Shown in pieces: positions 1-12,985 of a DNA stretch of 64,000 nt. The notes beneath the pieces were generated by a model. The model saw only the letters and a list, made by a program, of their open reading frames with translations. It was not told where the DNA came from and searched no databases. The stretch is from Podospora pseudoanserina (taxonomy: Eukaryota; Ascomycota; Sordariomycetes; Sordariales; Podosporaceae), in assembly GCF_035222485.1 (NCBI RefSeq), contig NC_085925.1, positions 1,054,001 through 1,118,000 of the forward strand, given 5' to 3'. The position numbers and the translations under genes were made by a program. Every line of letters begins with the position of its first letter. The stretch's first letter is position 1.

Positions 1-727
1 GAAGCCATTTCGCTCTGTGCGAGTCTTCAAGGGACGAGGAGGCATCTTGAAAGACCTGCTCCCAAAAGAACCAGGGCAGATTGACCCAGTTGGGAATGAA
101 CACTTCCTGAGGTCTGGATTCAGCGACAGCCTCTGGCGTAGTAGTCGCTGTCTTGGGCGGCTTGAGCACCAATTGCCCAGCCCGCAGCGTCTGTCTAGTA
201 GGCGTCGTCTTCTTCCTCCTCTTCACAGACCTAGCACTACTCCGTCTCGGACTGCCGGTGCGCTCGACACCAACACCCAGCGTCGTCGTAAAGCTCCCAT
301 GATCATCCTCCTCAGGGTCACCCTCACCCTCATCATTATAAAACCCCGACCTGTGTCTCGTGCGTTTTGAGCGACGCCGAGCGGTACCAGCCGACAAAGC
401 ACCCGGTGACACGGCTCTTTTGCCGTGCGACCCGACAGGCGTCCGAAATGGAAGCGATGTGGTGATTAGCTGCTGCTGCTGCTGCGGTGATTGTATCACA
501 CGATGGCCGTTGGTGGAGGTGGTAGAGCTGAAAGACGAGGCTGAGCTCCTGGTGACCCGGCTGCTGAGCGAAACGTGGGGATCATCGGCCTCTCCTCCTG
601 ACGACACACCCCCCTGGACGCCGGCATCTTGGCGCGGAGTACGAGGCCGCAAGCTCCGGCGCAGCACCGGCGACGTAGCGGATCCAGGTGTGTGAGACAC
701 CACCACACCACCGTTGCGAGTCTTCAT
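1..727 (-). CDS. F-box-like protein, 5' part only (runs off the left edge)
   Basis: An open frame of 242 codons starts at the ATG at 727 (protein begins MKTRNGGVVVSHTPGS) and is still open at base 1, so the gene continues outside the window. The first ~190 residues are basic and low in complexity: Ser/Thr/Arg-rich, a short poly-Gln run near residue 85, an acidic patch (DEGEGDPEEDD) and Lys/Arg clusters such as SVKRRKKTTP. The visible C-terminal part reads FIPNWVNLPWFFWEQVFQDA, which has the LP...W..vF spacing of an F-box helix, as in fungal F-box/leucine-rich-repeat proteins of SCF ubiquitin ligases. LRRs would be expected beyond the edge but cannot be seen. The reading is uninterrupted, which supports a real gene; the F-box call is inference from about 20 residues. 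Confidence 0.55.
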   Translation of the reverse strand, partial: MKTRNGGVVVSHTPGSATSPVLRRSLRPRTPRQDAGVQGGVSSGGEADDPHVSLSSRVTRSSASSFSSTTSTNGHRVIQSPQQQQQLITTSLPFRTPVGSHGKRAVSPGALSAGTARRRSKRTRHRSGFYNDEGEGDPEEDDHGSFTTTLGVGVERTGSPRRSSARSVKRRKKTTPTRQTLRAGQLVLKPPKTATTTPEAVAESRPQEVFIPNWVNLPWFFWEQVFQDASSSLEDSHRAKWL

Positions 728-1291
728 GGCGAGTTTGTGTGGGCGACCATCCAGTGAGAAGCCACAGGTTGGAACGACAGGTTTCTTTTTATCGAATGCA
801 AGTGCAAATTAAACACGGCTCGAGGCAAGAAGATGCAAGTCGCAGTTCGATGGTTGAAAGAAAGAGATCCGGAAGCGGGACGGCCTGTGAGCTGTGAATG
901 GTTCACTCGCTCATCTGTCAAACCTTGGCCGATAGTGGGGCACAAGCTTTGGTGCAAGTGCCCCTCCAGAACAGCCATCGGGTTAGGGTTAACAGAGGCC
1001 ATTACAGTTATCAGCATATATATATATATATATATATATCAGAAAACAAAAGGTGTGCTGCATTAGATAGATAGTATTTCTCAGTTCATGTGCTAGATGG
1101 GATTTAAGCACTCTGGGCATAGCAAATCATAAAAGAAAAACCCAGTCCCGGAATCCATGACTGCACTCTGCTGACTGCTGCCGACTTCTCTATCCACTAT
1201 AGCAGTTTGCCTCCTGTCCCTTTGCCTTTCCCAAAAACCCCAAACGCCAAACAATGCATTGGTCAAAGTGAATTTTCATGCCACCAGTCAT
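728..1291. other. Intergenic stretch with telomere-like motif and AT microsatellite
   Basis: Upstream region of the F-box-like gene and 3' flank of UFD1. It holds two head-to-tail TTAGGG units at 980-991 and an (AT)12 run at 1016-1039. I see no credible coding sequence; the short frames here have poor composition and no family features. Confidence 0.6.
1016..1039. repeat. (AT)12 microsatellite
   Basis: Uninterrupted alternating A/T dinucleotides over 24 bases between two minus-strand genes. Confidence 0.95.
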
Positions 1292-2583
1292 TTAGCGGGG
1301 GTCCTTGCCATCCAACCGCCTCCCCTTGCTTTCCTCTGGCTTCTTTTCAACCGGAGGCTTCTCCTCGTCCTCTGGATTCTTGACCACTCCGCGCAACGTC
1401 TGTCCTCGGCCAGCAAAGTGAGGCTGCTTGGCGTTCGCCGCCTCTCTCTCCTTGTCCGCAGCCGTCTTGACAGGCTTGATCTCATACCCTAGGAACAGTT
1501 TATTTGGCGGCAAACGCAACGGCGCCGGACCGTTATTCCTTCTCTTGGGCAGCGCCGCAGCAGGTAGCGCAACACTCCCGATGTTAACTGACGCACCAGC
1601 AACTGGAGTCGCCGGCTTTGGTGTTGACGTCTTACTTCCCTTCTTGCTCAGCCGGTTACCCTCCCCAGCAAAGTTCCCGATCATGACGTTAACTGCGCTG
1701 GGAGCAATGGCACCGTAGTTGATGGCTTGCGCCATGGTCCCCTGGCTGTGCATCAGACCTCCGGGAGCCACTCCACCTGGGCCCATGGCACTGCGTGGAG
1801 TGCTGGTGCCGCTCCCACGAGGCTGTCTCTCAGGCTCGACATAACCCACTGGTGGGGCAAAATCAACACTGACATCGGTCTCTATCATGCAGACGCCCAT
1901 CTTGTCCGTCTCGGGCTTGACCTCCAGCACAGCCATCTCGTAAATCTCGTCGTTGTATTCAAAGTTGAAAACATCACCCTTGGTCAGAGTGGCAAAGTTG
2001 CGAAAGGCCTTTTCGAGAACGGCGCGTGGATCGCTGATGTCGAGGAAGTTGACTGACTGGGGTTGCAGCTTGACCAGCTTGGCAAGCTCGAGAGAAGTCG
2101 TCTTGATCTGGATCATGTCGCCGACGTCGAGTTTGAGTGTTTGCATCATCTACCACTGGTTAGCACGGCACTTATACTCCTTCACAAGTGACTTGTAGCA
2201 CACATACCCATTGAGGAACATAAGCCCTGCCCTCCTCGGCCACGAACTCTAGCACGCCAGCATGCGTGTGCTTGCCCTCGGCCCCGTTGATCAACTCCAG
2301 CATGATCGGCCACTGGACGTGTAACCTAGATACCTTGTCGAGAGCCGAAGGAGGGAGGAAGATCTTGGAGCCGTAGTTGAGCTCGGGGCGTTCGGCGCCG
2401 GGGGCCATGACCAAGGGGTAGCAGCGATAGTATTCATCGAAGCGCTGTACGCGAGGGGCTCTACCCCCGCCTCCGTAGCCAAACTGTTTGTAATCAGACA
2501 TCAGCAACGTGCTTTCGAGATTGTGCTGCCGGCGGGGTGGTGATATCTCGGCGCTGCCAAGGGTGCAAGGATGAGCTTACCAT
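1292..2583 (-). CDS. UFD1: UFD1, ubiquitin fusion degradation protein 1
   Basis: Substrate-recruiting subunit of the Cdc48/p97-Ufd1-Npl4 segregase, which extracts ubiquitylated proteins in ERAD and chromatin turnover. Recognised from RFDEYYRCYPLVM, the LPPSALDKVSRLHV block, THAGVLEFVAEEG, MMQTLKLDVGDM, FLDISDPRAVLEKAFRNF, and the closing GYVEPERQ of the double-psi-barrel/UT3 domain. The C-terminal tail is Pro/Lys-rich as in the family. Exons are 2581-2583 (the ATG alone), 2208-2483 and 1292-2149. The 58-bp intron 2150-2207 interrupts PQW|MMQ. The 97-bp intron 2484-2580 (GTAAGC...CAG) gives the start MFGYGGGG, matching the MF start of animal UFD1. If that intron is not used, translation could begin at 2507 or 2501 (MLMSDYKQFG or MSDYKQFG). 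Predicted length is 378 aa, normal for the family. It is divergent from the LIN1 gene. Confidence 0.93.
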
Positions 2584-3159
2584 TTTGCTTGATGGACCGA
2601 GATTTAAAGCTGCCTGTAAAACCGCGTAGCTTTGGTTGCGTTGCTGGGGGGAGGTAAGAAAGCTGCTGTATCTTCCAATGCGGCGTTGTGGTAGCAAAAG
2701 AGAAAGTGAATGGCAGCTGGTCGTCGAGGTGCCGAAGGCAGCCAGTGGATGACATACCTAATGTCCGTCACAGTCGCGGCCCAAGCTCAATGCGCACTGT
2801 GGGGTTCCGCGGGGTGTTGTGGCTGCTGTGGCGCGACCTTCAACAGCTTTATGTATTCAGAAATTGTCTGAAGATTACTCGATGCTCTACTGAGAGTGTA
2901 TATACTATTATCAAGTGAATCTCGAGAGAGCTAAGCTGGCAACCACAAGGTGCTCCCTGGCGCTGCATGTGAAACCTTTAGATTCACCATCACGACCGAG
3001 CCTCCTGACGTCATTCCTCCCCCAACCCCAACCCTTATCGCTTACCTTTCATCTCGATAATCGCAACATATCGCGTCCTCAACTTCCCATTTCACCCTCA
3101 CCACCACCATCACCATCACCATCACCACCACCACCACCCCCCCCCATCACAACCACACC
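2584..3159. promoter_or_regulatory. Divergent UFD1 / LIN1 promoter region
   Basis: 576 bp between two opposite start codons. It contains a perfect CRE/ATF palindrome TGACGTCA at 3006-3013, about 147 bp before the LIN1 ATG, and an AC/CA-rich leader (CACCAC and CATCAC runs at 3090-3150) directly before that ATG. The CRE is read from sequence; its use by a bZIP factor is inference. Confidence 0.45.
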
Positions 3160-4602
3160 ATGGCCTCCCGCTTCTCCGCCGCGCGCCCCAAACGCGCCTC
3201 CGAAGCCTTCGCCCGCACCCACCACGGCTCAACCTCCGAATCCTCCTCCAAAAAGGTCCGCTTCGACGTCCGCAACCCCTCCGCCCTCGCACCCACTGCC
3301 GACTCGGACGAATCCGACCAAGAAGAACAAGACCAAACCCTCGCCGCCGACGTAATCGGCTCCTCCACCCGCGCAACAAAACGCGGAGCAGTAAACATCG
3401 ACGGCTACGACTCCGACTCTGAAAACGAGCATTTTGAAGCCCGCGCCGAAGCCCGCAGCGACAAGGTCAACCTCGAAGACGCCCTCGACAATTACAACTC
3501 CCAACCCACCACCACCTCTCAACCAGACTCGGACGATGAAATCGACATGTTTGGCACCGCCGACTCAGACACTGAGTCCAAACCTCCCAACAAACCCTCC
3601 AAAAAAAAGGACAAAACTGTCAACTTTTTAGATGTTGACCAGATTGAAGGTCAAGAAGGGGACTCTAAATCAGGCGGTCACATCACCCTCAATCCTTCAG
3701 CCGAACCCACCCTCTCCGATGACGAAGACGACGACGAAGAAGAAAACCCCGACACCATCGCCGCCGCCATCGCAGAAGAGGGCCTAGACGAGGAAGTCGG
3801 CCTGGGAGGCCTAAAAAAACATGCACCCAAGATCGACGCCTTCAACATGCGCGCCGAGCAGGAAGAGGGCGCTTTTGACGAGGCGGGGAATTTCATCAGG
3901 AAGGCTGCTGATGCTGATGCTGTTCATGACCGCTGGCTGGAGGGGGTTAGTAAAAAGGAAATGAAGGCTGCTGCTGCTGCGCATGAGAAGAGAGAGGAGG
4001 GGTTGAGGAAGAGACAAAAGGAGGAGGATAAGATTACGACTGGGGAGTTGATGACGCGGCTTATACTAAAGCTAGAAAAGGGGGAAACTGCGCTGGAGGC
4101 GTTGGCTAGACTTAGGAAGGGGCAGAAGAGGGAGAGGAAGGTGCCGAGGTGGAAGTTGGAGAAACAAAAGAAGAAGAAGAATGGGGGAGGGGGAGGGGAT
4201 GAGATGGATGTTGATGCTGGTGGGGATAGAAAGGAGAAGGATGCGGAACAGGAGGGGATTAAAGAGGCGATTGGGGATATTGCGGATGCGGCGGACAAGT
4301 TGATGGGGAGGGAGTACCCGGATATATATGACTATGAAAGGGAGAGGTTGTGCAGGATGTATTATAATGAAACAGGGGAGAGGTGGGTTGAGCCAGCAAC
4401 GGAAGAGGAAGAATCACAACCAGCAGAGAAGATGTGGGAGTTTAGGTGGGTGGACGGACGGGATGGGGGAGAAGGGAATATACAAGGGCCTTTTGACGGC
4501 AAGACTATGGAGGCGTGGAGGGAGGCGGGGTATTTTGGGGAAGGGGTTGAGTTTAGAGTCAAGGGGACAGAAGGGTGGATGAGGGTGGCGGATTTTGTTT
4601 AG
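3160..4602 (+). CDS. LIN1: LIN1/Snu40/CD2BP2-type U5 snRNP protein with C-terminal GYF domain
   Basis: Single-exon gene, 480 aa. The last ~56 residues are a GYF domain: MWEFRWVDG, then IQGPFDGKTMEAWREAGYF and EFRVKG. GYF domains bind Pro-rich peptides such as those of spliceosomal SmB. Upstream features are also family-like: KKVRFDVRNP near residue 32, a long acidic region with DEDDDEEENPDT, the FNMRAEQEEGAFDEAGNF(I)R block near residue 228, and YDYERERLCRMYYN just before the domain. The family (CD2BP2 in animals, Lin1/Snu40 in yeast) assembles with the U5 snRNP. Codons end mostly in C in the first half and mostly in G in the second half. The start sits in a good context (ACCATGG). It converges on RVB2 with about 290 bp between stop codons. 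Confidence 0.88.
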   Translation: MASRFSAARPKRASEAFARTHHGSTSESSSKKVRFDVRNPSALAPTADSDESDQEEQDQTLAADVIGSSTRATKRGAVNIDGYDSDSENEHFEARAEARSDKVNLEDALDNYNSQPTTTSQPDSDDEIDMFGTADSDTESKPPNKPSKKKDKTVNFLDVDQIEGQEGDSKSGGHITLNPSAEPTLSDDEDDDEEENPDTIAAAIAEEGLDEEVGLGGLKKHAPKIDAFNMRAEQEEGAFDEAGNFIRKAADADAVHDRWLEGVSKKEMKAAAAAHEKREEGLRKRQKEEDKITTGELMTRLILKLEKGETALEALARLRKGQKRERKVPRWKLEKQKKKKNGGGGGDEMDVDAGGDRKEKDAEQEGIKEAIGDIADAADKLMGREYPDIYDYERERLCRMYYNETGERWVEPATEEEESQPAEKMWEFRWVDGRDGGEGNIQGPFDGKTMEAWREAGYFGEGVEFRVKGTEGWMRVADFV

Positions 4603-4892
4603 CATTGCATCGATTTTTTGATTTTGGGGAAGCAAAACAAGGGACGTAAAAGGAGTTTTCAGCGATACCCAAGTATGTAGTAATTCGTAATTTGAACACA
4701 TTAACAGCCCTTGGTGCACCACCATGGCAGTGATGCTCGGTTTGGTCTCTCAAAGCAATCTATTTCATTACAGTTACAATCCATGATCTGCCTCGCCATG
4801 TAAACAAACACAGCAATTCTCTTTTTACCCCCTATCCCGTAACGCCTACGCAAAAATTCCCATAGACAGCAAGCATACACATTTCCCCTCTA

Positions 4893-6482
<1,590 letters not shown>

Positions 6483-7982
6483 TGTGCGCTTGTTGCAAAT
6501 GACTTTGGAGAAGATGTTAGATTTTTGCCGTTCGAGGAAGCTGGTATGAACGCGCCAACACTTCTTGGAATCGCGAGGCTGATGAGATTCGACTGATTAC
6601 TGATTAGAGTTATCGCGTCTTGGCGCTGTGCACATATCGAGGCAAGGTATGCATCAACTGAGCAAATGCCAAGAACCAAGATTAAGGCTTGCTGCTCCCA
6701 ATTCCGACTTCCGACAGCTCAGCAATCCAGGCTACCCCGCTTTGGGTATCAATTGCTGTAGGTTAAATGAATGTTACGCTATTAAAGTCTAGGGTTGTTG
6801 CTACAGTGGCGCGCGAATTTCACTGCCTACTGTTCTCAACCGCGTCGCGGGCATCCATCAGGCGACTTGAAATACAAAAGACCATTCGCTCAGCGCCGTG
6901 TGGCAGAGAATAGAGACGGGCCGAGCGAGGTCGGTGCCTGTTTGAATATCTACATTACACAATATTTTTGTTGCCTTCCGATGTCTGTTTCCCATCAGCC
7001 ACCCGTCGAAGAAAAATTAGCGGACAACCTGACCAGGATTTTTCTTTCTTTTTCGAATCGACAACGCGTTTCCTCGAGTAAGCAGGACTGTGCCTGAGCA
7101 AACTCTCTACACATTGCTTCTTCTCTCCTGACAGGGACCCCCCCGCAGAAGAGCGCAGCTGCCATTGGAACATGCCTCTTAGCGCCTACCCGTTTGCTGG
7201 GGGTGTGCTTGCCTCTCAATGATAAACCTTGGAGCTCAAAGTTTATAAATCTTCCAATCTCCAGCTCACCACCGCGTTGATTCCCTGTTTATTTTTGCTT
7301 GCTTTCTATTTTACATGCATGCCCTGGTGCTGCTGGATCTCTGTTAACGCTGCTCGCTTTGTTATTAGCAAGCCCCGCGCCGTTCAACCGTGACGCATTG
7401 TACTTGCACGACCTTCGAAGCTCGGAATTCCCCCGCGCCACTCGTTCGGCCCTTAGCCACTGATTGCTCCGGTAAGTGTAAACTTCTCTCCATATCTCTT
7501 AGCCCGCGCGCCATGGGCACACAAACCGACATCCTTGAGGCCAACGTACCTTGTGCTCTTCATACAACACTCGTGTACATCCTGGACCAGAAGTAGAGTT
7601 GATAGACTTATCCTACCTACTCTTCCACATCCATGCACTTCGTGAGCCACCTTCATGTTTCGGCTCGCTGCATGGCTGTTGACTTCTCTTAAGCCTATCA
7701 ACTGCTAGACATGTCAATTTTCTTCTACCTGCCGACGCCATCTAGACTTGGAAAACCATCCTTGGGTTTCTTGAGTTATTGTGGTAAACCTTGCGATTTG
7801 TCTTGGGCGTGTGAATATATTCTCGATGTATTCGAATAGTTGCTAACATGATTTTGCAGAACCCTGGCTGTGGTTGAGTTGTTGCCGCACCATCAGTCAC
7901 AGAATCATAAAGTCGACAGATAGGAGACGTCCCAGCAACTCTGTGCTTGCCGCCTCGGCCCAGTCCGGGTCGCTGCTCCAAC
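6483..7982. other. Intergenic region and 5' leader of the coiled-coil gene, with probable 5'UTR intron 7472-7859
   Basis: No convincing protein gene. A probable 388-bp leader intron is visible: donor GTAAGT at 7472, branch-like TGCTAAC and acceptor TTTTGCAG ending at 7859, which would join a leader exon to the segment carrying the ATG at 7983. The rest is ordinary promoter-like sequence. Confidence 0.5.
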
Positions 7983-10461
7983 ATGTCTTCCGACCGTCGG
8001 GCGTCTGGGGCACTCCCAAGCCGCCGTGGTCTCGACGAGAGATGGGACTCGTGGGGCTCACGGGATGTTCGTCGGGACGATTACTCCAAACGTGAGTCGA
8101 GAGACGATTATTATCGTTCAGGAGATCGAGAACGCGAAAGAGAGCGGGAACGAGAACGGGAACGTGACCGTGACCGTGACCGTGATAAGGACCGTGATCG
8201 TGATTGTGACCGTCAAAAGTTGTCGTCACATCATGTAGCATCACTAGTTGCTTCCGTCGACTCGGACCCCGTTAGTGGCGGAGCTCGTCAGGACTGTAGT
8301 GCCGCCACAGGAACACGTAAGTACTCCCGTGGATATATACGGACTGTCTCTAACGATTGCATCTGTTCTAGCAACTCGCCAGCTAGACGTGTCCACAAAA
8401 GGTGCTGGCGGGGTTGAGGAGGCTTTGAAGCACCTCGCAGCCATGCTAGCGGAGAAAACACGCTTCAAACTGCACCTGGAATTGCTTAAGAAAAGCCAGG
8501 CGCAGAGGAACAAGGAGTACGAGAAAGTCAAGCGGAATGCCGCTTCCTTTGCTTCGGTGCCAGACTTGCAGAAGGAATATCGGGACAAGAGTGACAAGGA
8601 AATCAAGGACGTGGAGCATCATCTCAGGAAGCTGCACTCAATGGAGCAGAACGCAATTACTTTCTTCATTAATTGTTTAACCTCCTTTCCGAACCAGACA
8701 GGCTTGCAAGCCCACGCGCTAGCCCAATCTCAAGCATCGACTGAAGAATTCAAGGCGGCGCTGGCAGCCTTGACCAAGACTGTTGAGCAACAACAAGAAA
8801 GTCTGAAGAGGCAGGAGGAAGGCTGGAAAGAGCATGGCGAAGCCGTTGCAACCCAAATCGCACAGGCTGAGGAGAATCTCAAGAGTCGTGACGAAACGAC
8901 CAAGGACATGTTCGCCAAACTCGAGGCGAAGTTTGAGGCGAGATTTCAGCAGTTGGAAGAAGGGAAAAAGCAAGAGCTGGAAGCCCAGAATCGGAAGTTC
9001 GAGGAGGTGCAGGTGAAATCCCAGGCCATGGAAATTGCCTTCAGTAATCTCAGTCAAAAGTGCCAAACCTTGGAGCAGGCTCTTTCCAGACAGGCCAAGA
9101 CCTTGGAGGAATCGGCGCAGATTGTTGCGTCCCACACAAAGATTCTCGATGACCACTCGAACAGCTTAGCCGAGCATTCGGGCGAGTTCAACACCCACTC
9201 TGAAAAACTCGCTGCACACACCCAAATCCTTACCGCACAAGAAGGAGCCCTTTCGCAGCAAAGGCAGGCCCTTGCTCAACGGTTTGAAGCGCAAGCTAAC
9301 CAAAGCCAAGAGCTTGCAAATCAAGTCCAAAAACTCGACACTGTTGCCGAATCGTGGCGCAACGAGTTGGACATGAGGCTTGTCACCATCACTAAGACGT
9401 GGCAGCACCAACTTGAGGGAAGGCTTGAAAAGTCCAACGCCTCTCTACTACACCAGCAGAATCTCACAGGCGACATGTTTGATATCCGTACAGGATTGAT
9501 GACAGTGATTGATAAGGTGAATAAGATGGAGACGCGGTTTTCCGGTATCGATGACACGTTGGGGTCAGTGGGCAATAAGACCAACAAGATGGAGGAGCGA
9601 CTTTCCAACATTGATGTGGACACGCTGGATGCTATGGGCGACATTACTGTCCAGTTCCCCAACCTTGAGGAGAAGGTTAAGAGTTTGGAGGGGAATGTGA
9701 AAGCGCTTGAAGGCAACGTCAAGAACTTGCAAACAGAAGTCAGCAAAGTTCAACGACAACGATTCGAATCACCGACCATGGTGACGATGCCGACAACTGT
9801 CGAAGCGCCACTGGCAGGCTCTGCTGGGGTATCGAAGCAAGTCTTCTCGGCGACCATGCAGGCCATTACGGCCAAGTTTGGCGATTTGATCAATGCAGTT
9901 AAAAACGACTTCACGGCACTGGAAGACCGGGTGCAGTCGCTCGAAGCCAAGGCGTCCCTTAAGCAGGAGACTCTTGGCAATCCGGATATGCGGTCTGACA
10001 TTGCCCGACTAGACCTGGCTTTGACCAACTTGAAGTCGGAGGCGACACACAACAAAGTCCAGATCAACAGTCTGACCGAGACTGCCAATAAGCTGGCCAA
10101 GAATCACCAAGTGGTCGAGGACACTTTGAAAAGCAACATCGGTTCTTTGACTATGAGTATAAGCACCCTAGATGACCGCTTCAACAACCTGACCACCAAG
10201 AGCCTCTTTGACCACATGGTTTCGTACATCTCGACGCTCTACCCAGAGCCGGCTCAAATCAAGATGGATATTCGTCACCTCTTTGACCTGGTAAAGACGC
10301 TGCAGGCAGGCTTGCAGGACTGCCAGGGCAAGGTTGAAAAGGTGGACGACATGGCGAAGGCGTTGGATTCGGATTACCACACAAATGTGAAGAAACGGAG
10401 GATTGATTCAAGCCCTAATATGGCGGGGCTGAACGGAGTTCCGAAGGGCGTTGCCTCCTAG
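7983..10461 (+). CDS. Long coiled-coil nuclear-type protein with RE/RD repeat, function unknown
   Basis: Two exons, 7983-8316 and 8372-10461, joined by a 55-bp intron (GTAAGT, CTCTAAC, TCTAG); 807 aa. I do not recognise the family. Residues ~1-45 are Arg/Asp/Ser-rich. At about 49-75 there is an alternating RERERE then RDRDRD tract encoded by a 6-bp repeat. From about residue 115 to 775 the protein is dominated by heptad-like Gln/Glu/Leu-rich helices with repeated phrases such as SLEGNVKALEGNVKNLQ. The tail carries a basic KKRRIDSS that could be a nuclear signal. The overall look, charged N-terminus plus long rod, suggests a structural or scaffold role; that is inference. The in-frame TTG codons upstream were ignored and the first ATG used. 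Confidence 0.75.
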
Positions 10462-12985
10462 GTGCCTGAGCAACCCAGGGGAGGAGACCTGGGCCAAGGT
10501 GTACGACAAAGCGCTGCCATGCCGGCTATATGGTCAGGAACAAGATGGCCATTTGGAATTTAGGGGCAAGATTCTACGAGAAGAGAGCCTTGATTACTTG
10601 GCCTGGGTTTGCTCGGTGTGGTTGGAGAGTCTACAACTACCCCACGGGAGGGTGTGTGCATTTTTACGATTCTGCGCATTTCTTGTTTCTTCACAGCGTT
10701 GGGTTTTCCATCTTTATGCCCTTGACTTTTCGGTCACCCCGAGACTTTTGGTATGATTTACCAGCACGGCGTTATGGTTCGTTGAATGTTTTGGGGTGGG
10801 AAGGAAGGGCAAAGGACAGAGGCATGGTGTGCCAGTGACTACCTGGCACACAACGCTTTGCTCACGTATATACGTTGGAGCCACTCATGTGTTTTTTTGC
10901 ATCGCATTGCTATTATGATTTACAGCATGGCGTCTTGGTTTTGGGGTTGACAAGCTGTCTTGAAATTACGTTGCGAAGACTAGAGGGAAGCAGGAAGGGA
11001 AGGAAAAGGGAAAGAAGCCTTGTGCTATAATGGAGCCTCGTTGATTTCATCATCGACATCATGTTCGACCACGAACAACAGACGTTACATTCGTCAGTGG
11101 CATTTTCTTATTTCTATCAATAACACCGACAGGCAGCAGGTTATGGCATCTGAAGTTGGTTAAGGAAGGAGGAAGGCGAGGTCAAGGGAAGCGAGGAGTT
11201 TTGTATTTTTGGTGGTGACGTCTCACCTTAGATGTAAAATGGGCAGATTAAGCTGCCTGACAAGTGACATATATGTGTTGCGGGCTAATTGTTAGATTAC
11301 TAAATCAAACATTGTAATGTGTGTATCTGTGTTTGATTTTGGTTTGTCTAAATGTGAGCAGTCTATGAAGGGAACAGAGCCTTGCCAGGAACTGGAGTAC
11401 CTAGGGGTGAGACAGATCACGTCAGCTGTCATACTTAAGCTTTGGGCTCCGGCGGCTTGGTTAAGAGGGATGCAGAAAGTCAAAACTGGGCACGTCTTTT
11501 TTTTTGGGGGGGGGCAGCTGATGCCAAGACTTATGTGTTATTTTCCCGGTTTGAATCTGTTGGATGAGATCGGACCAAGTGCCGGGTGATGGGCTGGCGC
11601 TAGGCCGAGATGGTTTGTTTCTTCCAACCGAGTGACTGTTTATCTGTCTACTCCGTACCCAGGAAGAATGGGAAGAGTGATGGATGAGGGTGTACCTGTG
11701 ACGATGAGAAGAACAGACGGGAACATCTTCTAGGTGTAAATAAAAAAGTCCCCAGCGCAAAAAGAGCCAATAACTCTGCAGACAGCTTTCAGGTCGACCC
11801 GCCCGTAAAACAGAGCTGGAGCACACCACTGACACTTCCCTGTCACCCTGTTCGCTGCCCCCGGTCCCCGGCGACTCCACTGTTCGCGCACCGCTGCCCG
11901 CCCGCGGGAATCCACCCTCGGCTTCCCACTGTCCACTGCCTGCACTGTCCGTTGTCCGCTGCCCACACCCACAGCAACACCCACGCCCACACCATCCTCA
12001 ACATCACTACGTCCGGACCGCACGATACCATCTCCGATTTTCCCGCGTTCGAGCCGGCTCGTGATCACGCTCGACCCCCGATTCCACTTCCCATACCTAC
12101 CGCGCCCCTTCGATTGACCAGCCCGTTGCCCTGTCGCCATCATATGCGGGCAACATCACGACCAACCTACCGTCTATTCGAGAGATGTGCTCGTGTCTGA
12201 GCCGCGAAGATAAGGTCGCTTCTCGGAGGCTGGGATAAACTCGGAGGACAACCACCGATTTTGACATCGTGAGGCGGTATTATTTTCTTCTGTCACGGAC
12301 TGACGCCAGAGAGGCCGTGTCGCTACCGCCGAGCTTGTTGACGGGAACTTTTGGTACGTGTGTTGGCACATTCTGTCTGCCCGTTGGGGAAACCTTGATG
12401 CGAAAAGACCCAATTGCCCCCGCAGAGTGAGACCCGAATCTCTGATTCAACTCGAAAGGGGGGCAATATTATTATTGTTATTTTTTATCTCTTTGCGGGA
12501 AGCGCGCCGGGGGAAAAGAGGTTATCGAAAACAGACACGGGGCCATACTGACTGACGGGTCGCGACCTGGCAGACAATTTGCGCGCGCGCGCACGAGCTT
12601 TCTTCGTTTCTAGTTGCTTTGCGCACCACCTCCAAGCAGAGCTTGACATTGTGTTGTTCTTCTTCTTCGGTTGCTTGCGTGCAGTTATTCGGTTGGCATC
12701 CTCCGGTTCCTTCCAAAGCTTCCGCAGACTACGGTCCAGCAGTTTAAAGAGCAAACCTGCCTTTTGGGCCGCGGAAAGTTTGGTTTTCCACCTCCAACAC
12801 CACCAAGCAAAGGTCTGGATTCTTCCCCATCATCGAACACGCACCGCACCAACATCCGCATCCTCCACTTTTTGTGCGGCAACGAGAGAAGAGAAAAGGC
12901 ACCGCCAACGAGACGCCACCAACTAGAAAAAGGAGCTACACGACCGACCGCACCACTAAGATACGAGCGCTCAAATGTCCCAACA
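10462..12985. other. 2.5-kb region without a supported gene; long leader of the next gene
   Basis: The 3' flank of the coiled-coil gene has T/G-rich untranslated sequence to about 11.3 kb. From about 11.9 kb the sequence is C/T-rich and looks like the promoter and long leader of the gene starting at 12986. A short GC-alternating run (GCGCGCGCGC) lies near 12580. I see no family-like protein on either strand. Confidence 0.5.
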
